Positions 8,392-17,075 of a DNA stretch of 64,000 nt are shown here, one piece after another. Below the pieces are notes generated by a model. The model did no database searches, was not told where the DNA came from, and worked only from the letters and a program-made list of their open reading frames with translations. The stretch is from Rathayibacter sp. VKM Ac-2759. GTDB lineage: Bacteria > Actinomycetota > Actinomycetes > Actinomycetales > Microbacteriaceae. A program made the position numbers and the translations under genes. The DNA is taken from assembly GCF_009834225.1 (NCBI RefSeq), contig NZ_CP047176.1, positions 1,364,001 to 1,428,000 of the forward strand, read 5' to 3'. Each line of letters starts with the position of its first letter. The first letter of the stretch is position 1.

Positions 8392-9501
8392 ATGACCCTC
8401 CCCCTCCCGCTCGCTCAGGACCTCGCCTTCGCGGTGACCCCCAACCCGGCCCCCCGCTCGGCCGAGGAGCGCGCGCACATCCTCCAGGCGCCCGGTTTCG
8501 GCGTGCACTTCACCGACCACATGGTCGACCTCTGCTGGACCCGCGCCGACGGCTGGCACCGCCCCCGCGTGCAGCCCTACGGCCCCCTCTCGCTGGATCC
8601 CGCCGCCTCGGTGCTGCACTACGCGCAGGAGATCTTCGAGGGCATGAAGGCGTACCGGCACGCCGACGGCTCGATCTGGACCTTCCGGCCCACCGCCAAC
8701 GCCGCGCGGCTGCAGCGCTCGGCCCGCCGTCTCGCGCTGCCCGAGCTGCCGACCGACCTCTTCGTCGAGTCGCTGCGCCAGCTCATCGCGGTCGACGGCG
8801 ACTGGGTGCCCTCCGAGCCCGAGACGAGCCTGTACCTGCGGCCGTTCATGTTCGCGAAGGAGGCGTTCCTCGGCGTGCGCGCGGCCGAGAAGGTCGCGTA
8901 CTACGTGATCGCGAGCCCCGCTGGCGCCTACTTCTCGGGAGGCGTCGCCCCCGTGTCGATCTGGCTCTCCACCTCCTACGCCCGCGCGGGCAAGGGCGGC
9001 ACGGGCGCCGCGAAGACCGGCGGCAACTACGCCTCGTCGCTGCTGCCCCAGCAGGAGGCGTACGAGCACGGCTGCGCCCAGGTGCTCTTCCTCGACTCCC
9101 AGGAGTCGCGGTGGATCGAGGAGCTCGGCGGCATGAACGTCGTGCTCGTGAAGAAGGACGGCACGCTCGTCACCCCGGAGTCGGACTCGATCCTCGAGGG
9201 CATCACGCGCGACAGCGTGCTGCAGCTCGCCGAGGACCGCGGCCACCGGGTGGAGCGCCGCCGGGTGTCGATCGACGAGTGGCGCGACGGCGTGGCCTCG
9301 GGCGACGTGGTCGAGGTGTTCGCCTGCGGGACCGCGGCGGTCATCACTCCGATCGCCGAGCTCAAGGGCGACGGCTTCTCGGTGGGCCACGAGGGCGCGC
9401 CGGCCGGCGCGCTCACGATGTCGCTGCGCGAGGAGCTGACCGACATCCAGTACGGACGTCGCGAGGACACGCACGGCTGGATGACGAGGTTGGACGCATG
9501 A
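8392..9501 (+). CDS. ilvE: Branched-chain amino acid aminotransferase
   Basis: 369 residues, fold-type IV PLP enzyme. Transfers the amino group between glutamate and the 2-oxo acids of leucine, isoleucine and valine. The catalytic lysine is K208 in GAAKTGGNYASSL; QEIFEGMKAYR (near residue 80) and IEELGGMNVV are also typical. Start ATG 8392 has GAAGAAGG upstream. It follows leuB by 42 bp and overlaps the next gene by ATGA, so leuB-ilvE-FAH hydrolase is probably one transcript. Confidence 0.95.
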   Translation: MTLPLPLAQDLAFAVTPNPAPRSAEERAHILQAPGFGVHFTDHMVDLCWTRADGWHRPRVQPYGPLSLDPAASVLHYAQEIFEGMKAYRHADGSIWTFRPTANAARLQRSARRLALPELPTDLFVESLRQLIAVDGDWVPSEPETSLYLRPFMFAKEAFLGVRAAEKVAYYVIASPAGAYFSGGVAPVSIWLSTSYARAGKGGTGAAKTGGNYASSLLPQQEAYEHGCAQVLFLDSQESRWIEELGGMNVVLVKKDGTLVTPESDSILEGITRDSVLQLAEDRGHRVERRRVSIDEWRDGVASGDVVEVFACGTAAVITPIAELKGDGFSVGHEGAPAGALTMSLREELTDIQYGRREDTHGWMTRLDA

Positions 9502-10283
9502 AGATCGCACGATTCGCCACGCAGCGCACCGGGGACAACGGTGGCGCGATCCTGTTCGGGATCGTCGACGAGGACGAGCTGGTGGTGCTCGCGGGCGACC
9601 CGATGTTCGCCGGGTTCGAGACGACCGGCGAGCGCATCCCGATCGCGGAGGCGAAGCTGCTCGCCCCGGTCATCCCGCGCTCGAAGGTGGTCGGCATCGG
9701 CAAGAACTACTCCGACCACGCCGCCGAGATGGGCGGCGACGCCCCGGCCGAGCCGCTGATCTTCCTCAAGCCCAACACCTCGGTGATCGGGCCGGACGAG
9801 GCGATCGTGCTGCCCGAGGACAGCCAGCAGGTGGAGTACGAGGGCGAGCTGGCGATCGTGATCGGAGCCGTCGCGCGGAACGTGCGCGCGGAGGACTTCG
9901 AGGAGGTCGTCTTCGGCTACACGATCGCGAACGACGTGACGGCGCGGGACCTGCAGAAGTCGGACGGGCAGTGGGCGCGGGCCAAGGGCTACGACACGTT
10001 CTGCCCGATCGGCCCGGTGATCGAGACCGAGCTGATCTGGAACGAGAGCGCGCTCGAGACCCGGGTCAACGGGCGCCGGGTGCAGTCGGGCAACACGGGG
10101 GACATGATCCACGGGGTGCCCGAGATCGTCGCCTACGTGTCGCGGGTGTTCACGCTGCTCCCGGGGGACGTCATCCTCACCGGCACGCCCGCCGGAGTCG
10201 GCCCGATCGCGAACGGCGACACGGTCGCGATCGACATCGAGGGCATCGGCACGCTGTTCAACCCGGTGATCGTGCGCGGCTGA
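9498..10283 (+). CDS. Fumarylacetoacetate hydrolase (FAH) family protein
   Basis: 261 residues. A short N-terminal domain is followed by the FAH catalytic fold: GIGKNYSDHAAEMG, then the metal-binding VEYEGELAIVIG and IANDVTARDLQ, and the late GDVILTGTPAGVGP. Members hydrolyse or decarboxylate acylpyruvate-type compounds (FAHD1-like acylpyruvase, HpaG-like). The GDVILTGTP stretch and length fit the general FAHD1/HpaG group; no homoprotocatechuate genes are nearby, so the substrate is open. The ATG overlaps the ilvE stop as ATGA, implying translational coupling. Confidence 0.88.
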   Translation: MKIARFATQRTGDNGGAILFGIVDEDELVVLAGDPMFAGFETTGERIPIAEAKLLAPVIPRSKVVGIGKNYSDHAAEMGGDAPAEPLIFLKPNTSVIGPDEAIVLPEDSQQVEYEGELAIVIGAVARNVRAEDFEEVVFGYTIANDVTARDLQKSDGQWARAKGYDTFCPIGPVIETELIWNESALETRVNGRRVQSGNTGDMIHGVPEIVAYVSRVFTLLPGDVILTGTPAGVGPIANGDTVAIDIEGIGTLFNPVIVRG

Positions 10284-10308
10284 GCCGCGACGATCACCGG
10301 GCGAGCGG

Positions 10309-10572
10309 TCAGTCGGCGCTCGCGCGGTCGTCTCCGACCGCACCGCTCGTCTCGTCGGGCAGGCCGGCGTCGTCGGCCATGGTGTCGCCTCCGCTGTCGC
10401 CCTCGGTCACGGCGTCGCTGACGCCGCGGTCGATCGCGGTGCCACCGGGGGCCGCGCCGGCGGCGGAGTCGTCGGTCGCGCCCTCGCCGGGCAGGACGGT
10501 CTGAGCGCCGCCGAGGTTCGGCGCCTCGGTTCCGCTCTGCTCGGGCAGGTCCTCGTTCACGTTCTGGGCCAC
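10309..10572 (-). CDS. Small acidic hypothetical protein
   Basis: 87 residues, rich in Asp, Glu, Gly, Ala and Ser, with few hydrophobic residues, no signal peptide and no membrane segment. The predicted product is strongly acidic and probably disordered. The GTG start at 10572 follows an AGAGGAG Shine-Dalgarno motif about 8 nt upstream, which is the main support that it is real. I do not recognise a family. Its neighbours (FAH hydrolase, RecQ) do not suggest a role. Confidence 0.55.
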   Translation of the reverse strand: MAQNVNEDLPEQSGTEAPNLGGAQTVLPGEGATDDSAAGAAPGGTAIDRGVSDAVTEGDSGGDTMADDAGLPDETSGAVGDDRASAD

Positions 10573-10746
10573 AGCGGCTCCTCTCGTCGGTCGTCCCAGT
10601 CGAGCACGAGGCGACCGCGGCGAGCAGGGTCTTGACAGCCGGCTCGGGCGGAACGACGGGAGGCGGGTGCCCGGGGTGCTTCACCGTGCTCCCCGGAGCT
10701 GTCAAGCGGAGACACTCGCAGGGGGCGGAGTCGTAGCGTCGAGAGC

Positions 10747-12396
10747 ATGAGCTCGACCCGCACCACGCCCAGCACCATCGACCGCATCGCCCGAGACGAC
10801 TTCGGCTGGGACTCGCTCCTGCCCGGTCAGCGCGAGGCGATCGAGTCGGCGGCGGCCGGCCGCGACACCCTCCTGGTGCTGGCCACCGGAGGCGGCAAGT
10901 CGGCCGTGTACCAGATCGCCGGCGCCCAGCGCGGCGGCGTCGTGCTCGTCGTCTCGCCCCTGGTGGCACTGCAGGCCGACCAGCTCGCGTCGATCGAGGC
11001 CGCGCCCGCCGCGCCTCCCGCTGTCGCGATCAACTCCTCCCGAGGCGCTGCGGCCGTCGCCCGCGCCTGGGAGCGGATCGACGAGGGCGGCCCGCTGTAC
11101 GTGCTGCTCGCGCCCGAGCAGCTGGCGAAGGAGGAGAACGTCGCGCGCCTCGCGACTGCCGGCGTCTCGCTCCTCGTCGTCGACGAGGCCCACTGCGTCT
11201 CCTCGTGGGGCCACGACTTCCGGCCCGACTACCTCCGCCTGGCCGATGTGCGCCGCGAGCTGGGCGACCCGCCCGTGCTCGCGATGACGGCCACCGCCTC
11301 CGGCCCCGTGCGCGACGAGATCATCGAGCGCCTCCTGATGACCGACCCCGAGGTGCAGGTGCACGGGGTCGACCGGCCCGAGATCCGGCTCGTGGTCCAC
11401 CGCCACGAGAGCGAGAACGAGAAGCGCGCCGCGGTGGTCGAGGAGGCGCGCAGCTGGACCGCTCCAGGTCTCGTCTACGTCGCGACCCGCAAGGAGACCG
11501 AGGCGTACGCGGCCGAGATCGCCGCCGAGGGGCGGAGGGTCGCCGCCTACCACGCGGGACTCAAGGTGTCCGAGCGCCGCGACGTGCAGGACCGCTGGCG
11601 CGACGGCGGGCTCGACGTGGTCGTCGCGACCTCCGCCTTCGGCATGGGCATCGACCGGGGCGACGTGCGCTTCGTGCTGCACGCGACGACCACCGAGTCG
11701 CTCGACGCCTACTACCAGGAGATCGGCCGCGCGGGCCGCGACAGCGAGCCCGCCACCGCCGCCCTGCACTACCGGGCCGAGGACCTCGGGCTCCGCCGCT
11801 TCTTCTCGAAGCGCTCGGTCGACAGGGCGGCCCTGAAGGTCGTCTGGGCCGCCGTGACCGGGAAGCCGGGCGTGAGCGTCGCCGAGCTGGCCGGGGCGCT
11901 CGACAGGCCCGCTCGGACGATCGCCCGCCTCGTCAACGATCTGGTGGACGCCGACCTCGTCTCGACGCAGGACGGCGTGCGAGCCGTGGGCGACGCGGAC
12001 GCCGATGCCGCCGTGCGCGCCGTGAAGGAGGCGCTCGCCTCGCGGGAGCGCATCGCGGAGTCGCGCCTGTCGATGATGCGCGCCTACGCCGAGACCTCGC
12101 ACTGCCGCCGCCGGGTGCTGCTCGACTACTTCGGCGTGGAGGGCCCGGAGTGGTGCGGCAACTGCGACGGCTGCGAGCGGCACGAGGCTCGGGGAGAGGC
12201 GGCCGAGGAGGCGCCGGCCGACGCTCCGCTGAGCGTCGACGAGATCGTCGAGCACCGCGAGTGGGGCTCCGGCACCGTGATGAGCGTCGAGAGCGACCGG
12301 GCCACGATCTTCTTCGAGTCGGAGGGGTACAAGGTGCTCTCGTTCGCGGCGCTCGACTCCGGCGTCCTGCGCGAGCGCGAGCCCGTCTCCGTCTGA
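10747..12396 (+). CDS. recQ: RecQ-family ATP-dependent 3'-5' DNA helicase (short form)
   Basis: 549 residues. Superfamily-2 motor: Walker A LATGGGKSAVYQ (K51), motif Ia VVSPLVALQADQ, DEAH box VVDEAHCVSSWGHDFRP with the RecQ aromatic loop, motif III MTATA, and motif VI YYQEIGRAGRD. The zinc-binding RecQ-Ct domain follows (SHCRRRVLLDYFG ... CGNCDGC). There is no HRDC domain. The last 65 residues form a small beta-rich tail beginning VEHREWGSGTVMSVE. Such short RecQ proteins unwind recombination intermediates; the helicase assignment is firm, the pathway is inferred. Confidence 0.92.
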   Translation: MSSTRTTPSTIDRIARDDFGWDSLLPGQREAIESAAAGRDTLLVLATGGGKSAVYQIAGAQRGGVVLVVSPLVALQADQLASIEAAPAAPPAVAINSSRGAAAVARAWERIDEGGPLYVLLAPEQLAKEENVARLATAGVSLLVVDEAHCVSSWGHDFRPDYLRLADVRRELGDPPVLAMTATASGPVRDEIIERLLMTDPEVQVHGVDRPEIRLVVHRHESENEKRAAVVEEARSWTAPGLVYVATRKETEAYAAEIAAEGRRVAAYHAGLKVSERRDVQDRWRDGGLDVVVATSAFGMGIDRGDVRFVLHATTTESLDAYYQEIGRAGRDSEPATAALHYRAEDLGLRRFFSKRSVDRAALKVVWAAVTGKPGVSVAELAGALDRPARTIARLVNDLVDADLVSTQDGVRAVGDADADAAVRAVKEALASRERIAESRLSMMRAYAETSHCRRRVLLDYFGVEGPEWCGNCDGCERHEARGEAAEEAPADAPLSVDEIVEHREWGSGTVMSVESDRATIFFESEGYKVLSFAALDSGVLREREPVSV

Positions 12397-12405
12397 CCGG
12401 GAGTG

Positions 12406-12441
12406 CAGAGGAGGCCGCCCCTGCGGGGACGGCCTCCTCTG
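12406..12441. terminator. Bidirectional Rho-independent terminator
   Basis: A stem CAGAGGAGGCCG plus CCCC, loop TGC, GGGG, one unpaired A, then CGGCCTCCTCTG. It sits between the convergent recQ and DUF2795 genes and can serve both. Confidence 0.85.
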
Positions 12442-12460
12442 TCGTGTGCGGTGCGGTCGG

Positions 12461-12652
12461 TCAGACCTTCGAGACCGCCGAGCTGACGTCGGTCGGCTTC
12501 TCGTAGTCGCCCTCGGGGATGGCGCGGAGCGCGTCGAGGACGTCGCTGTCGGCACCCTCCTTCTCGGCCGTCTCGACGATGGTGTCCTTCGAGGCCGGGT
12601 AGTCGATGCCCGAGAGGTACTTCTGGATCTGGATGGGGTTGGGGGCGTCCAT
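12461..12652 (-). CDS. DUF2795 domain protein
   Basis: 63 residues. The family signature QKYLSGIDYPASKDTIVETA near the N-terminus is followed by DVLDALRAIPEGDYEKPTDVS. DUF2795 proteins are small soluble actinobacterial proteins of unknown function. It lies 23 bp downstream of the GT2 gene on the same strand and is the last gene before a terminator, so it is probably co-transcribed with the heptose genes upstream. The ATG at 12652 has an AAGGACACC-type ribosome site upstream. Confidence 0.82.
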   Translation of the reverse strand: MDAPNPIQIQKYLSGIDYPASKDTIVETAEKEGADSDVLDALRAIPEGDYEKPTDVSSAVSKV

Positions 12653-12675
12653 GCTGGTGTCCTTCCGTGGTGCGG

Positions 12676-13548
12676 TCAGTGCTGGTGCTCTTCGGCGAAG
12701 AGCCGGTCGAAGGCGTCGACGCTGCGGTCGATCACCGTCGTGGGCGTCTCGAGGTGCACTGCGCCGCTGGGCACGAGCCCCGCGCCGCCGAAGCGCTCCA
12801 TGACGCGCCACTGCGCGGCGACGTCCTCGCCGCTGTGCTCCGGGGGCAGCTGCTCCCAGAAGTCGAAGCCGCCCGCGGCCACCAGGGCGTCGCGGCGGTA
12901 GAGGACGCAGGCGCCGAGCCAGGCGATCCGGTAGGGCACCCAGCCGCCCGGGGCGATGTCCAGGCCCGCGGCGATGTGCGTGAGATTGGCGGCGTTGTGC
13001 AGGGGCCAGCGCTCGAACGGGGCGGTGCCGCGCCGGATGCGCTCCGGCTCGACCGCGTCGTGCCACGGCTCGAACGCCTCCTGCTCGTGAGGGCGGACGT
13101 CCTCCAGGTGGGACAGCCCCTGCACCGCAGAGCCGACGAAGCCGCAGGCGAGCCGCTCGAGCGCGTCGTGCAGGCGGGCGAGCGTGCCCGGCTCGAGCCA
13201 GACGTCGTCGTCGAGGAACAGCACGGCCGGCGCGCTCGAGAGCGAGAGCAGGAACTGGCGCTGCTGCGCGAGCCCGAGACGCGGCAGGTTGGAGCGCACG
13301 AGCGGCGCGCGCCCCTGCGCCTCGAGGACCCGCAGCATCGAGCGCACCGTCGGGTCGGCGGAGGCGACGCCGTCGGCGGACTGGTCGCTGACGATCACCC
13401 GGAACGGCGGGTCGTCCTGCGCCGCCAGCCCGGCGAGAGTGGCGGCGAGCTCGGAGCGGCGGCCCGCCGTCGGGATCAGCACGTCGATCACCGGAGGTGT
13501 CCCGTCGGCAGGGCGCCCCCACTCGCCCGACCAGCGGCGGCTGCTCAC
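12676..13548 (-). CDS. Family 2 glycosyltransferase
   Basis: 290 residues. A GT-A fold: DVLIPTAGRRSELAATL at the N-terminus, IVSDQS, and the metal-binding FLDDDVWLEPGTL. The C-terminal half holds WLGACVLYRRDALVAAGGFD and EDVAAQWRV (the ED base motif). It transfers a sugar from a nucleotide donor to a glycan in the cytosol. Its GTG start overlaps the stop of the HldE gene as GTGA, so it is translationally coupled to a heptose-activating enzyme. A heptose or hexose donor is possible; the acceptor is unknown. Confidence 0.85.
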   Translation of the reverse strand: MSSRRWSGEWGRPADGTPPVIDVLIPTAGRRSELAATLAGLAAQDDPPFRVIVSDQSADGVASADPTVRSMLRVLEAQGRAPLVRSNLPRLGLAQQRQFLLSLSSAPAVLFLDDDVWLEPGTLARLHDALERLACGFVGSAVQGLSHLEDVRPHEQEAFEPWHDAVEPERIRRGTAPFERWPLHNAANLTHIAAGLDIAPGGWVPYRIAWLGACVLYRRDALVAAGGFDFWEQLPPEHSGEDVAAQWRVMERFGGAGLVPSGAVHLETPTTVIDRSVDAFDRLFAEEHQH

Positions 13549-15029
13549 GACGGGCCCGGCTGCGCGGACGAGCGGATCCGCTGCACCATCTCGGTCGTGG
13601 AGTGCTCGGAGACGTAGCCCACCGTGGTGACCGTGCCGCCGTAGGAGCGCACGACCACCGCCTCCGCCAGCATGTCGGGGGCGTAGTCGCCGCCCTTGAC
13701 GTAGACGTCGGGGTGCACGCGCTCGAGCAGGGGGATCGGGGTGTCGCCGCTGAAGAGGGTCACGTAGTCGACGCAGCCCAGCTCGGCGATGACGCCCGCA
13801 CGGTCGCCCTCGGGGTTGATCGGCCGTCCCTCGCCCTTCAGCCGGCGCACGGAGTCGTCGTCGTTGACCGCGACGACCAGCACGTCGCCGAGCTCCCGCG
13901 CCTGGCGCAGGTAGGCGGTGTGGCCGCGGTGCAGCACGTCGAAGCAGCCGTTCGTGAAGACGATGCGCCGCCCGCGTCGGGCCTCCTCGGCGAGCACCTC
14001 GACCAGGCCGTCCTCGCCGAGCACGACGGCGCCGGGGGCGGCGAGGGAGGCGGTGAGGTCGTCGGCGGTGCAGACGGAGGTGCCGGGGCGCTGGACGACG
14101 ACGTCTGCCGCCGCCTGGGCGAGGTCGACGGCGGTCGCGAGCGAGCGGCCGGCGGCGAGGGCGAGGGTGGCGGTCGCGGCGAAGGTGTCGCCGGCTCCCG
14201 AGGCCTGCTTCTCCTCGGCCGGCTGGGCGAAGGTGCGCGTGATCGAGCCGTCGGCGTCGAGGGCGGCGGCGCCGTCGCGGTCGAGGGTGACGACGACGTG
14301 GCGGGCGCCCGAGCGCTCGCGGAGGCGGTCGGCGGCGGCGCGGACGGCCGCGGCGCGCTCCGAGCCGCGGCCGAGCGTCTCGCCGAGGAGGCGCTCCGCC
14401 TCCTTCGCGTTCGGAGTCACGAGGTCGGGGCGCGCGAAGGCCCAGTCGGCGAGCTCGTGGGCGTCGATCACGAGGAGCCCGGGCCGGGAGGCGGCGAGCA
14501 CGTGCTCGACCGCGGCGCGCAGGATGCCGGAGCCGTAGTCGCAGACCAGCACGGCGTCGGCGCCGTCGGCCGCCCGCACCGCCGCCTCGGCGAGCCGCTC
14601 GAGCTCGTCGTCGGCGGGACGGTGCGGCCCGGAGTCGACCCGCAGCATCACGCTGTCGCTGCCGACGACGCGGGTCTTGATCGTGGTCGCGGCACCGGTG
14701 CGCACGATGCCCGCGGTGTCCAGACCCGCCCGCAGGAGGGCCTGCAGGAGGCGGTCGCCCTCGGGGTCGCGCCCGGCGACTCCCACGGTCCGCACCTCGG
14801 CGCCGAGCGCCCGCAGATTGGCGGCGGTGTTGGCCGCGCCCCCCGCGACATCGACGACGTCCTCGAGGCGGAGGACCGGCGCCGGGGCCTCGCGCGTGAC
14901 GCGCTCGGCCTCGCCCAGCCACCAGGAGTCGAGGATGAGGTCGCCGATCACCGCGACGACCGGCGGGCGCTCGCGCACCTGGGCGACCAGGGCGCTCGCC
15001 CGCTGCAGTGCCGAGCCCTCGAGGCTCAT
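13545..15029 (-). CDS. hldE: Bifunctional heptose-7-phosphate kinase / heptose-1-phosphate nucleotidylyltransferase (copy 1)
   Basis: 494 residues, fused as in HldE. The N-terminal PfkB kinase (about 1-320) shows GDLILDSWWLG, VAGGAANTAANL and the ASGAGDTFAA anion hole. The C-terminal nucleotidylyltransferase (about 350-490) shows TNGCFDVLHRGHTAYL with the HxGH site, NDDDSVRRLKGEGRPINP, VKGGDY and a late STTEMVQRI. Known HldE enzymes phosphorylate D-glycero-D-manno-heptose-7-P and then make the ADP-heptose precursor. Overlaps (ATGA, GTGA) couple it to the aldehyde dehydrogenase upstream and the GT2 gene downstream. A second copy lies at 20499-21875. Confidence 0.88.
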   Translation of the reverse strand: MSLEGSALQRASALVAQVRERPPVVAVIGDLILDSWWLGEAERVTREAPAPVLRLEDVVDVAGGAANTAANLRALGAEVRTVGVAGRDPEGDRLLQALLRAGLDTAGIVRTGAATTIKTRVVGSDSVMLRVDSGPHRPADDELERLAEAAVRAADGADAVLVCDYGSGILRAAVEHVLAASRPGLLVIDAHELADWAFARPDLVTPNAKEAERLLGETLGRGSERAAAVRAAADRLRERSGARHVVVTLDRDGAAALDADGSITRTFAQPAEEKQASGAGDTFAATATLALAAGRSLATAVDLAQAAADVVVQRPGTSVCTADDLTASLAAPGAVVLGEDGLVEVLAEEARRGRRIVFTNGCFDVLHRGHTAYLRQARELGDVLVVAVNDDDSVRRLKGEGRPINPEGDRAGVIAELGCVDYVTLFSGDTPIPLLERVHPDVYVKGGDYAPDMLAEAVVVRSYGGTVTTVGYVSEHSTTEMVQRIRSSAQPGPS

Positions 15030-16363
15030 GAGGCGGCTCCGCGCAGCACAGGGAGACCGAAGTGCACGACCGTGGTGGTCGTCATCTCGTCGAGCAGCTC
15101 GGGGCCGTAGCCGAAGCCCGAGCCGCTGGTGCCGCGCGGCTGGGCGCTGCCGCCGGGGGCGCCTCCGAAGACGCCGTTGATCTTGACCGTGCCGACGGGG
15201 AGGACGGCCGCGGCGCGGTGCGCGTGCTCCATGTCGCCGGTGAGGACCGTGGCGGCGAGGCCGTAGGGGCTCTCGGCCGCGCGGGAGAGGCCCTCGTCGA
15301 AACCGTCGACGACGACGATCGGCGCGACCGGGCCGAAGGTCTCCTCGGTCATCACCAGCATGTCGTCGGTGCAGTCGGCGAGCACGGTCGCGGGGTAGAA
15401 GGTGCCCTCGCCGGGCTCGCCGCCGGTGAGGGCGCGGGCGCCCTGCCCGAGCGCCTCGCTCACGTGCTCGTGGACGGCGTCGCGCATGCGGGCGTCGACG
15501 AGGCGCGGGAGGGGGCCGGCGCTCCAGCGCTCGGCCTCGGCGACCAGCGCGGTCGTGAACGCCTCGGCGACGTCGCGGTGCACGTAGATGCGCTCGACCG
15601 ACGTGCAGATCTGACCGGCGTTCGCGAAGGCTCCGAGCGCGGCCTGCTGGGCGGCCCAGACGGGATCGACGTCGGCGTCGACCACCAGTGCGTCGTTGCC
15701 GCCGTTCTCGAGGATGACGTGGGCGCCGGTGACGGCTGCGACCCGGGCGAGCGCTCGGCCGGTCGCGGTCGAGCCGACGTGGGCGAGGACGTCGACGCCC
15801 TCGGTGCGGGCGAGCGCGTCGCCGACGGCGCCGTCGCCCTCGACGAGGGTCAGCACGCCCTCGGGCAGGGCCTCGACCAGGATCCGGGTGAAGAGGGCTC
15901 CGGTGCCGGGGCTGCGCTCGCTGGGCTTGTGGATCACGACGTCACCCGAGACGATCGCGGCGCCGAGCATGCCGGCGGCGACGGCGACGGGGTCGTTCCA
16001 CGGGGTGAGCGCCAGGACCACGCCGCGGGGGTGCGGCAGGGCGAGATCGACGTTGAGTGCGCCTCCGCGCAGGCTCCTGCCGCGGTGCAGCGGGCCGAGC
16101 TCCGCGTACTGCAGCAGGGTGTCGACTCCGGCGCGGACACCGCCGAGGGCATCGCCGGCGGGCTTGCCCGTCTCGTCGGTGTTGAGGATCGCGAGCTCGT
16201 CCTCGCGCGCGGCGACGGCGTGCGCGGCGGCGCGCAGCAGGGCGCCCCGCTCGGCGGGCGCGGTGGCGGCCCAGGCGGGGAACGCCGCGCGGGCGCGTCG
16301 GACGGCGTCGGCGGGGCTCGTGGCGGTGGCGGCGGGGGTCGTGATGTCGATGGTCACGGTCAC
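15026..16363 (-). CDS. NAD(P)-dependent aldehyde dehydrogenase
   Basis: 445 residues, a little shorter than the usual 480-500. TPWNDPVAVAAGML and VIHKPSERSPGTG form the cofactor pocket; the general base glutamate lies in ILENGGND and the nucleophile cysteine in NAGQICTSVERI; EETFGPVAPIV is also conserved. It oxidises an aldehyde to an acid. It is the first gene of the transcript ALDH-hldE-GT2-DUF2795, overlapping hldE by ATGA. The substrate is not evident; a link to sugar-acid formation for the glycan is a guess from context. Confidence 0.85.
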   Translation of the reverse strand: MTVTIDITTPAATATSPADAVRRARAAFPAWAATAPAERGALLRAAAHAVAAREDELAILNTDETGKPAGDALGGVRAGVDTLLQYAELGPLHRGRSLRGGALNVDLALPHPRGVVLALTPWNDPVAVAAGMLGAAIVSGDVVIHKPSERSPGTGALFTRILVEALPEGVLTLVEGDGAVGDALARTEGVDVLAHVGSTATGRALARVAAVTGAHVILENGGNDALVVDADVDPVWAAQQAALGAFANAGQICTSVERIYVHRDVAEAFTTALVAEAERWSAGPLPRLVDARMRDAVHEHVSEALGQGARALTGGEPGEGTFYPATVLADCTDDMLVMTEETFGPVAPIVVVDGFDEGLSRAAESPYGLAATVLTGDMEHAHRAAAVLPVGTVKINGVFGGAPGGSAQPRGTSGSGFGYGPELLDEMTTTTVVHFGLPVLRGAAS

Positions 16364-16513
16364 CTCTCGATCGGAGGCGTCCGCTCAGGTCGCGGACGCG
16401 CGTGCCCACCCCCTGTACCCGCGCGGAGCGGGCTCAGACAGGGGCCTGGGTGAATTCGCGGAGCCGTCGAACAGGGCTGCGGAGGGTGCTCGCCCGGGGT
16501 GGTCCGGGAGGCG

Positions 16514-16975
16514 TCAGCCGGGGTCGCGGGGGTCGGCGTCGAGCCTCCGGGCGAGGCGGTCGAGCACCGTCGTCGCCGCCGCCAGATCGTCGTCGCCGAC
16601 GTCGGTCCCGTCGGCGGAGAGCAGCCGGCGCAGGTCGCGGTGCATCGTCCGCGTCGCGTCGTGCCCGGCCGCGGTGAGCTCGAGGTGGAGGCTGCGGCGG
16701 TCCTGGGGGTGCTCGACCCGGTGCACGAGCCCGGACGACACGAGCCGGGTCGTGATCCCGGTGACCGCCCCCTTCGACACAGACAGCGCGGTCGAGAGCT
16801 CCTTGGGGGTCACGGAGCCGGCCGCGCCGATGCGGAAGAGGCAGCGCAGCTCGATCTCCGACAGCCCGTGCTCGGCGGCGAGGCGGCTCCGGTGCGCCTC
16901 GAGAGCCCGGAAGAAGCGCACCGCCGCGTCGGGGAAGCCGTCGAGCAGGTGCTGCCGGGGGGAGTGCCGGCTCAC
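16514..16975 (-). CDS. MarR-family transcriptional regulator, divergent from the rhodopsin
   Basis: 153 residues from the GTG at 16975, a standard MarR size. The winged helix-turn-helix runs through LSEIELRCLFRIG, SVTPKELSTALSVSKGAVTGI and the wing VEHPQDRRSLHLEL. The DR in the wing is conserved. Longer in-frame starts exist, but they would add unrelated sequence and cover the operator. It is transcribed away from the rhodopsin gene, with two tandem GTTC-N7-GAAC sites in between, so control of the rhodopsin and of itself is likely. The ligand is unknown. Confidence 0.83.
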   Translation of the reverse strand: MSRHSPRQHLLDGFPDAAVRFFRALEAHRSRLAAEHGLSEIELRCLFRIGAAGSVTPKELSTALSVSKGAVTGITTRLVSSGLVHRVEHPQDRRSLHLELTAAGHDATRTMHRDLRRLLSADGTDVGDDDLAAATTVLDRLARRLDADPRDPG

Positions 16976-17043
16976 CGGTGCCGCTCGATCTCCGAATCCA
17001 CCTGTCCACGGTACGCCGCCGGACGGGTTCCCGCCAGTGAATT

Positions 17044-17074
17044 GTTCACAAAGCGAACAGTTCAGAATGTGAAC
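17044..17074. promoter_or_regulatory. Tandem GTTC-N7-GAAC operator and leaderless rhodopsin promoter
   Basis: Two perfect inverted repeats, GTTCacaaagcGAAC (17044-17058) and GTTCagaatgtGAAC (17060-17074), abut with one base between. The second ends one base before the rhodopsin ATG at 17076. A -10-like CAGAAT at 17063-17068 would start transcription at about the ATG itself. No Shine-Dalgarno motif is present, so the mRNA is probably leaderless and a bound MarR dimer would cover the start site. Confidence 0.65.
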
Positions 17075-17075
17075 C

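Noticed and set aside
7153..9510. Apparent N-terminal extension of the GlpT-like transporter by about 785 codons across leuB and ilvE
   Set aside because: The extension is antisense to two conserved genes and shows no family similarity. The transporter begins naturally at 7152.
10632..10637. TTGACA as -35 of a recQ promoter
   Set aside because: No acceptable -10 hexamer lies 16-18 bp downstream, and it is about 110 bp from the recQ start.
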